From G963674505 sp964575975 (GTDB lineage: Bacteria; Desulfobacterota; Desulfobacteria; Desulfobacterales; SKZT01), in the NCBI GenBank assembly GCA_964575975.1, contig CAZNTU010000106.1:1-18023 (forward strand): 18,023 nt of DNA, written 5' to 3'. This document shows positions 14,076 through 18,023 of the stretch, piece by piece. The notes under the pieces are model-generated. The model ran no database searches. It worked only from the letters and a program-made list of their open reading frames with translations, and was not told the origin of the DNA. The translations under genes were made by a program, and so were the position numbers. Positions within the stretch are counted from its first letter, which is position 1; the number at the start of each line of letters is the position of its first letter.

Positions 14076-14690
14076 ATGAGCAACATCGAACAACGCCTGC
14101 TGCGCTTCGTCGTTTGGTGCAACTGGATTTTATTTGCGGTCGGCAGCGCGACGAGCCTGGTATTTTTCTCGGGGTTTTTTACCAAGGGAGTCGTATACGG
14201 CGGGCTTATCGTTACGATAAACTTCCACTTGCTGCACCGTTCGCTGAAAAAGTCGTTCCAAGAAGGTCGGACGACGTCGTTTCAAGGGGTGATGGGAAAA
14301 TACTACCTGCGCCTGTTGGCGGTGGGACTGGTTATTTTCGTTCTGATTTCCCGTGGTTTGGTGCATCCGTTGGGACTTTGCGCGGGGCTTTCCATCGTGG
14401 TAGCAAGCATCTTCCTGACCACTTTTCTGGCGGCGGCGAGGATCGGGCCGTTCGCCGAGTCGTCGGCGGACGACGACGATGACGAGCCTGACCGAGTGGG
14501 TTTGGCATATTACGCTGGACTGGCGGTGTCCGTAGGACTTCCGATTATCGCGGGGCTCACATTGGGCCGCTATCTGGACACCTATGTCTTCGACAGCCCA
14601 CCCCTGTTTACCCTATCGTTTTTGATTTTCGGAGTCATCGTCGGCTTTCGCAACATCGCCGGCGTGATCAAACGAATCCGCAGGTTTTAA
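14076..14690 (+). CDS. ATP synthase accessory membrane protein: AtpI-like domain fused to AtpZ-like domain
   Basis: A 204-residue inner-membrane protein. AAGGAG at 14062-14067 precedes ATG 14076 by eight bases. Residues 1-121 look like ATP synthase subunit I (AtpI): four hydrophobic segments at about 15-33, 36-52, 78-93 and 97-120, with the VYGGLIVTINFHLLHRSL stretch typical of the family. A hydrophilic acidic linker follows (about 128-138, SSADDDDDEPD). Residues 144-204 match AtpZ/ATPase_gene1: AVSVGLPIIAGLTLGRYLD (G-x-P..G..LG..LD) and, in the second helix, FGVIVGFRNI. AtpI and AtpZ help F0 c-ring assembly or Mg handling, and are normally two genes (atpZ then atpI) ahead of atpB. Here they are one polypeptide in the order AtpI-AtpZ, with no atp genes nearby. 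Homology calls are from motif reading only. Confidence 0.75.
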   Translation: MSNIEQRLLRFVVWCNWILFAVGSATSLVFFSGFFTKGVVYGGLIVTINFHLLHRSLKKSFQEGRTTSFQGVMGKYYLRLLAVGLVIFVLISRGLVHPLGLCAGLSIVVASIFLTTFLAAARIGPFAESSADDDDDEPDRVGLAYYAGLAVSVGLPIIAGLTLGRYLDTYVFDSPPLFTLSFLIFGVIVGFRNIAGVIKRIRRF

Positions 14691-14772
14691 ATACTATTTT
14701 GCGCAACCACAACCATCTCAACCAGCAAGCCGATCGACAAAAAAGTGCAGCCCTACTACAAGGAAACCTGCT
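14691..14772. other. Short gap with no feature recognised
   Basis: About 80 bases between the AtpI-AtpZ gene and the convergent DUF4928 pseudogene. No clear terminator hairpin is visible. Degraded C-terminal coding sequence of the DUF4928 gene may extend into it. Confidence 0.4.
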
Positions 14773-15460
14773 TCACGCAAATACAATATGACTATAGTTC
14801 CGGGCGAGAGCTTCGGCCCCGACGGCGGGGAGGTGACATGCACGGCGACGTCCCCGATGAAAAAATCTCCCTTGCGCTCGCCCGGAGCGTCCGCGGTCGA
14901 GAATCCGCGATGCTCGATGGGTTCGCCGAGAACGAATTCGAGCTTCGCGCTCACCGGATGCTGCATTGCCGCTCCGAGGCACATCGTGCCGCGGGTCTCG
15001 CGCCGCCTTTTCGCGGCCTGATCCAGCAGATCGGCCACGGCGGCTCTCAACGATCCGGAGGCGTCGAGCCCCGGCTTGAAGGGCTTTCCGGCGAAATATC
15101 TTCCGACCCGGTCTGCCCGCCACTGCTCGACGCGGGCGAGGTCCGCCCGGCCGTTCTCGTCGAGTTCGTTCAGAAACCGGGCATAGGCCTTCATGTTCCG
15201 GATGCTCCCCCGACTGGTTTTTCCTCCCTCGCGGGCGAGAACGCGGGTTATCCCGTAGTCCTTCAGTACCGATTGCACGTTGGATTCGCCCGATCCGCAT
15301 ACTTGGCCGCCGGCCTTTGTCAAAAAGCTTGCCGGGGTCCAAGGGCAACCCCTTCTCTTTCGCTCTCCGCGCGATGACACGCATTGCGCGCAACGGACCT
15401 TTTCCCCGGATCCGACGCTCCTTTTTCGAAATTCGAAAGCCTCCCTTCAAGATCGTGCAT
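14773..15460 (-). pseudogene. DUF4928-family protein (R-M associated), multiply frameshifted
   Basis: DUF4928 proteins have no proven activity but typically sit beside cytosine methyltransferases, suggesting a restriction or accessory role. The start at 15460 has a perfect GGAGG six bases upstream. The N-terminal MHDLEGRLSNFEK fits, but A5 at 15422-15426 (one A too many) shifts the frame. The next block IRGKGPLRAMRV..KEKGLPLDPGKL is followed by T5 on the coding strand at 15322-15326, again one base too many. The long third block is then recognisable: TKAGGQV, VLKDYGITRVLAREGGKTSRGS, FAGKPFKPGLDASGSLRAAV, VSAKLEFVLGEPIEHRGFST and GDFFIGDVAVHVTSPPS. After HVTSPPS the sequence departs from the family; a neighbouring frame reads EALARN before a stop at 14773, so a third indel or deletion is likely. 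Non-functional as assembled. Confidence 0.72.
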
Positions 15461-15590
15461 CGACGACCTCCGCCAAGGGTTCCAGCAAATGCTCGGCCAG
15501 GTGCCGCGCCGCCGGGACGGCCACCGCGTCGCCCCGGGCCTTTTTTTCGCATATGTCGTTCGCCCAGACCGTCCTGAAGAACGGAAGCGC
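15447..15590 (-). pseudogene. Remnant of a second C5 cytosine methyltransferase
   Basis: A short open stretch reading FFRTVWANDICEKKA, the motif II region of C5 methyltransferases (xxVWANDI..KA), joined directly to RGDAVAVPAARHLAEHLLEPLAE, the motif X C-terminal helix region (usually GNAVxxP), then VVDARS and a stop at 15447-15449. Almost the whole enzyme between these motifs, including the catalytic loop, is absent. The stop lies inside the DUF4928 gene, whose ATG overlaps this end by 14 bases. Such coupling supports an original methyltransferase-DUF4928 operon. It reads straight through from the IS3-type remnant upstream. Confidence 0.65.
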
Positions 15591-15750
15591 GAGGAACGCC
15601 TCCTTTTTTCACCTGTCTGCCTGATTGACGCGCACCCCGAATTCCGAGGCGATCCGGGCGGCGGTCCGGTGCCCCTTCAGAGCCTCTACCGCGATCTTCG
15701 CCTTCTTTTCCTTGCCGTCTCGTTTCCGTTGCGCCGTTCGACGCCGTCGC
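15591..15750 (-). mobile_element. IS3-family transposase OrfA remnant (N-terminal helix-turn-helix)
   Basis: One minus-strand frame reads QRKRDGKEKKAKIAVEALKG (ending around 15690), then HRTAARIASEFGVRVNQADR, a TGA at 15609-15611, then KKEAFLALP. This matches the OrfA start of IS3-type elements (..AKVALEALKGHRT..EIASEFGVHPxQ..WKKEAL..LP). The TGA stands exactly where the family has Trp (TGG), a nonsense mutation. OrfB, inverted ends and target duplications are not visible, so only a small fragment survives, fused to the methyltransferase remnant. No clear start codon is present; arginine-rich codons precede the match. Confidence 0.65.
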
Positions 15751-15984
15751 TATCGACTTGGGCGTGCTCTGGAGCGAATGAAGGTTGGTGCTCGGCCGAC
15801 TGTACAATCTTGCGACTTTTATCGGAATCTGAAGCAAGCGGCGCCGCGAACGGGTCCGTCCGCGACGGCAGGCCACGCAACCGCCCCTTGACGGCCAATC
15901 CCGGCAAATGCCATCTATCGGCCAGAAGCGCGTCATCGGCCCAAAACGCGAAATCCCTTCAGGCAATCTTCAACAACTCGCCAA
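15751..15984. other. Region with no recognisable intact gene
   Basis: Between the OrfA remnant and the TVP38-like gene, all frames give arginine/serine-rich sequence without family character. It may hold further decayed IS sequence or the element's end, but I could not identify inverted repeats. Confidence 0.45.
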
Positions 15985-16695
15985 TCAATTCGCGTTGTCG
16001 ATGCGTTTGAGCGCATACCGCTTGACTCCCCAGATCAACGCGATTCCCAGCATGGTCACTGCCAGCAGGATCGCGATATTTTTTCCGGAAGGGTCTGTGA
16101 TCGCGGTTTCCAGCCGTTCCCCGAAAATGGCCAAAATCACGGTTCCCGGAAGATGGGCGATGAAGGTGCCGATCAGATAATCTCGAAACCGGAGATCGAT
16201 CGATCCGGCCGCGATATTCACGACCGCATAGGGGGCAATGGGAATCATCCGGACTCCGATCACGGCGCTGATGCCGCCTTTGCGCAAAAATTTCCGCGCT
16301 TTCCCGAAACGTTTTCCTTTCATGAAACCGAGCTTTCCGTTACCGAGCCGGCGACCGAGGAAAAAGAAGAAAGAAGCGGCCGTCAGACTGCCGGCGATGG
16401 CGCAGACCCAGCCGGAAAATCCTCCCAGGGTCAGAATAATCGCGCCATTCAACACCATATTTGGAAACAGAAGGCTGTTAGCCACCAGGTAGGCCGGGAT
16501 GACGGCCAGGAAGGTCCACCACTGGTCCCGGATAAAAGCGATGAGCCTGCTTAGACTTTCTTGATCGGCGTAATGCCGAAGGGGCGTAAATCGCCACATC
16601 CCCGCAAGCCCCAAGACGACGAGAAGTATCCCCCCCGCAAACAGCCACTTCCGTTTCCGATCCTTGATTTTTTTGAAAAACGACGATTTGTTCAT
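15985..16695 (-). CDS. TVP38/TMEM64 (DedA-like, SNARE-associated) membrane protein
   Basis: A 236-residue polytopic inner-membrane protein. After a basic N-terminus there is a hydrophobic helix (about 18-34), then the VTT/DedA-like core: PAYLVANSLLFPNMVLNGA (about 67-85), ALTLGGFSGWVCAIAGSL-type re-entrant loop region, FFLGRRLG (conserved Gly-Arg), ISAVIGVRMIPIAPYAVVNIAAG (the R..P..P motif), LIGTFIAHLPGTVILAIFG, and a C-terminal helix before a basic tail. The family is implicated in lipid scrambling or transport and membrane homeostasis; the substrate here is unknown. The start at 16695 has GGAG upstream but at a long spacing. It follows the cupin gene by 44 bases on the same strand, so co-transcription is likely. 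Confidence 0.9.
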   Translation of the reverse strand: MNKSSFFKKIKDRKRKWLFAGGILLVVLGLAGMWRFTPLRHYADQESLSRLIAFIRDQWWTFLAVIPAYLVANSLLFPNMVLNGAIILTLGGFSGWVCAIAGSLTAASFFFFLGRRLGNGKLGFMKGKRFGKARKFLRKGGISAVIGVRMIPIAPYAVVNIAAGSIDLRFRDYLIGTFIAHLPGTVILAIFGERLETAITDPSGKNIAILLAVTMLGIALIWGVKRYALKRIDNAN

Positions 16696-16739
16696 CTTAT
16701 CGCGGCGGGCTCCTGTCGAGCGTTAAACCGACGGACTTC

Positions 16740-17234
16740 CTACTTGCGCGGATCGTCCTCGGGATTGACGTATTCGATGCCCCATGGGCCGGTTCCGTGG
16801 AGCTGAACGACGGTTTCTTCCTCGGTATACCCGAACATCGGTTCTCCAGGAGCCATTATGGCCATTCCGCCCTTTTCAAGCGCGGTCGTCCTCTCGGGGT
16901 CGAATTCTCGTCCATGAGCGAAATGCAGGGTCCCGGAAAGCACCGTGACCCGCTCGTAGGCCGGATGCGTATGCGGGGCGAGCCGGTAGTCGGCCGGAAA
17001 CTCGAGCCGGAACGTAAACGGCTCCTCCGCCGACAAATTCCCTTCGATCACGGCCATTTTCGCCCCTTCGGGCAGGGATTTTACGGGCGCCCATTCCAGG
17101 TCCCGCTCGTTCAGCATAATGTATCCATCCCCCTTGTAAGGCATTTCCTTCCCGTCGGCGGCGGAAAGTCCGGGTACGAATACAATTCCGAATGCGAATA
17201 TAAGTGCGGCAGGCAAAATACTCCTTGTTCTCAT
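16740..17234 (-). CDS. Secreted cupin-domain protein
   Basis: A 164-residue protein with a typical signal peptide (MRTR, hydrophobic core 6-20, likely cleavage after GLSA at about residue 25), so periplasmic or secreted. The mature part is one cupin barrel. Motif 1 is LAPHTHPAYERVTVLSGTLH, with metal ligands H88, H90 and E94. Motif 2 region APGEPMFGY..ETVVQLHGTGPW supplies H145. The metal set is intact, so it could be an enzyme or a binding protein; no substrate can be assigned. The start at 17234 is secured by a near-perfect AAAGGAGGT seven bases upstream. It leads a likely two-gene transcript with the TVP38-like gene and is divergent from the DUF1328 gene. Confidence 0.9.
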   Translation of the reverse strand: MRTRSILPAALIFAFGIVFVPGLSAADGKEMPYKGDGYIMLNERDLEWAPVKSLPEGAKMAVIEGNLSAEEPFTFRLEFPADYRLAPHTHPAYERVTVLSGTLHFAHGREFDPERTTALEKGGMAIMAPGEPMFGYTEEETVVQLHGTGPWGIEYVNPEDDPRK

Positions 17235-17560
17235 GATCTACCTCCTTTGTTTTCCAGTGTTTTCTTGATTTATTCTCTTTTTTATCGGCCTTGAAGGCAA
17301 TTTGCAATCATCGGCCGACTTTTTAGAACCTAGGGCGACTTCGACAATGGTCAAATGCAAAATCGTGTAAAATCGTCGCCGCGACACGGAAGTTTCGCGT
17401 TGCGATCATGCGAAGACCTTCATCCGAACCGCCGAAGGCCCCGGCGAGCGGGTCCTTGAGACAAGGGAAGAATACTGTCGGAAAGTCAAACGATTACACT
17501 GCCGAATTCATTTATAACTTGGCAGTCAATCCCTATCGTACCTGACATGAAGGACGACAG
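17235..17560. other. Divergent intergenic region without a gene
   Basis: About 325 bases between the cupin gene (minus) and the tandem repeat ahead of the DUF1328 gene (plus). It should contain promoters for both. AT-rich stretches occur near 17260-17285 and 17500-17520. I see no open frame with protein character and no promoter pair strong enough to claim. Confidence 0.5.
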
Positions 17561-17596
17561 TTCGACATAATACCTTAATTCGACATAATACTTTAG
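17561..17596 (+). repeat. Two tandem 18-base repeats upstream of the DUF1328 gene
   Basis: TTCGACATAATACCTTAA at 17561-17578 is followed at once by TTCGACATAATACTTTAG at 17579-17596; 16 of 18 positions agree. Each carries CATAAT, a good -10 hexamer. The second copy ends four bases before the GGAG ribosome site. The head-to-tail spacing of nearly two helical turns would suit a regulator binding site or duplicated promoter element. Confidence 0.6.
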
Positions 17597-17611
17597 GAAA
17601 GGAGACATATC

Positions 17612-17776
17612 ATGATTCGATGGGCCGTTATACTTTTGGTCATAGCCCTGATCGCCGCGATTTTCGGCTTTACCGGACTTGCCGGCGCCGCCGTTGAAAT
17701 CGCCTGGATTTTATTCGTGGTCGGCTTGATTCTGGCGATCGTGTTTTTCATATTGGGACGACGACCAAGGGTGTAG
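17612..17776 (+). CDS. DUF1328 (YtjA-like) small membrane protein
   Basis: A 54-residue protein, mostly two hydrophobic helices (about residues 3-26 and 30-48) ending GRRPRV. The start WAVILLVIALIAAIFGF, the small-residue GLAGAA turn and the IAWILFVVGLI second helix are the hallmark of the DUF1328/YtjA family, which is often stress-associated and of unknown function. The ATG at 17612 has GGAG at 17601-17604, seven bases upstream. Length is exactly typical. The tandem 18-base repeat immediately upstream is the likely control region. Confidence 0.93.
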   Translation: MIRWAVILLVIALIAAIFGFTGLAGAAVEIAWILFVVGLILAIVFFILGRRPRV

Positions 17777-17885
17777 GATTTAAAGATCTATGCTCGGTCA
17801 CGCTGTGAAGCAGACCGGCAGACCGGTAAGAATGGAATAACCGGATCGCCTTCGGAAGGTCGTTCAGTCGGAACAGGAGAAAGAG

Positions 17886-17987
17886 ATGAGGCATATCGAA
17901 AATTACGCTCTGATCGGCGACTGCCAGACGGCCGCGCTCGTGGGACGCGACGGATCCATAGACTGGATGTGGGATGGTGAAAATTAG
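17886..17987 (+). pseudogene. GH15 glucoamylase/trehalase-like gene, only the first codons present
   Basis: The frame begins MRHIENYALIGDCQTAALVG and RDGSIDWM, the invariant N-terminus of GH15-type glycoside hydrolases (..IEDYALIGDCRTAALVxRDGSIDWL CLPRFDS). It has a proper AGGAG at 17875-17879, six bases before the ATG. After DWM the family continues with CLPRFDS, but here WDGEN and a TAG follow. The complete enzyme is about 600 residues, so the gene is truncated after 28 family-like residues, and the remaining 36 bases of the window do not resume it. A deletion as in the other pseudogenes, or a contig-end assembly error, are the options. Confidence 0.8.
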
Positions 17988-18023
17988 GCCAAACAACGGC
18001 TTGTATTTTCATCCCGCTTTTGT

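Noticed and set aside
14773..15966. A single 397-codon minus-strand gene
   Set aside because: The frame is arginine-rich without family character for most of its length; real similarity switches among frames (OrfA, methyltransferase, DUF4928), so it is a composite of shadows and one genuine short block.
1..18023. CRISPR array, tRNA or rRNA genes
   Set aside because: No regularly spaced repeats, cloverleaf-like sequence or conserved rRNA blocks were seen on either strand by eye.

Overview
The window is a moderately GC-rich bacterial scaffold with densely packed genes, strong Shine-Dalgarno sites and a metagenome-assembly signature: a run of exactly 100 N at 3852-3951. The gene set suggests an anaerobic or microaerophilic, menaquinone-using bacterium, most plausibly Desulfobacterota/deltaproteobacterial. 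The clues are the futalosine-pathway genes mqnB and mqnD, the formate dehydrogenase maturation factor fdhE, IMP cyclohydrolase and AICAR transformylase as separate genes, and an AtpI/AtpZ-type ATP synthase accessory protein. The taxonomic assignment is an inference; there is no rRNA or other marker to settle it.

Layout. At 1-638 (minus) is a decayed 2,4-dienoyl-CoA reductase (fadH-like). At 836-3659 (plus) is a compact likely operon: HAD-like protein, TetR regulator, MqnB, MqnD. At 3793-4646 is a damaged Phd/VapC-type toxin-antitoxin locus interrupted by the assembly gap. At 4708-7335 is a two-gene unit: an exported solute-binding/von Willebrand A fusion and a membrane/coiled-coil protein. 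A YfcE-like phosphodiesterase (minus) converges on it and is divergent from fdhE, which is followed by a PNPOx-like flavoprotein gene. After a large terminator-like palindrome come an HD phosphohydrolase and the split purH pair. From 12361 to 15750 the sequence is a graveyard of mobile and defence genes: an apparently intact putative restriction endonuclease, its internally deleted C5 methyltransferase, then (minus) a second C5 methyltransferase remnant, a DUF4928 gene and an IS3-type orfA remnant. Between these two remnants lies an intact gene fusing an AtpI-like to an AtpZ-like domain. The right end has a TVP38/TMEM64 membrane protein and a secreted cupin (minus), a DUF1328 small membrane protein, and the first codons of a GH15 gene that stops early.

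Two themes stand out. First, core metabolic genes are intact while accessory genes (fadH, phd/vapC, two methyltransferases, DUF4928, IS3, GH15) carry internal deletions, homopolymer frameshifts and nonsense codons. This is either real decay or a mixed-strain/assembly artefact, and read mapping would distinguish them. Second, two protein architectures deserve attention: the AtpI-AtpZ fusion outside an atp operon, and the SBP-VWA fusion with its coiled-coil membrane partner. I found no CRISPR array, tRNA or rRNA. All identifications come from reading motifs and remembered family patterns; no database search was run.
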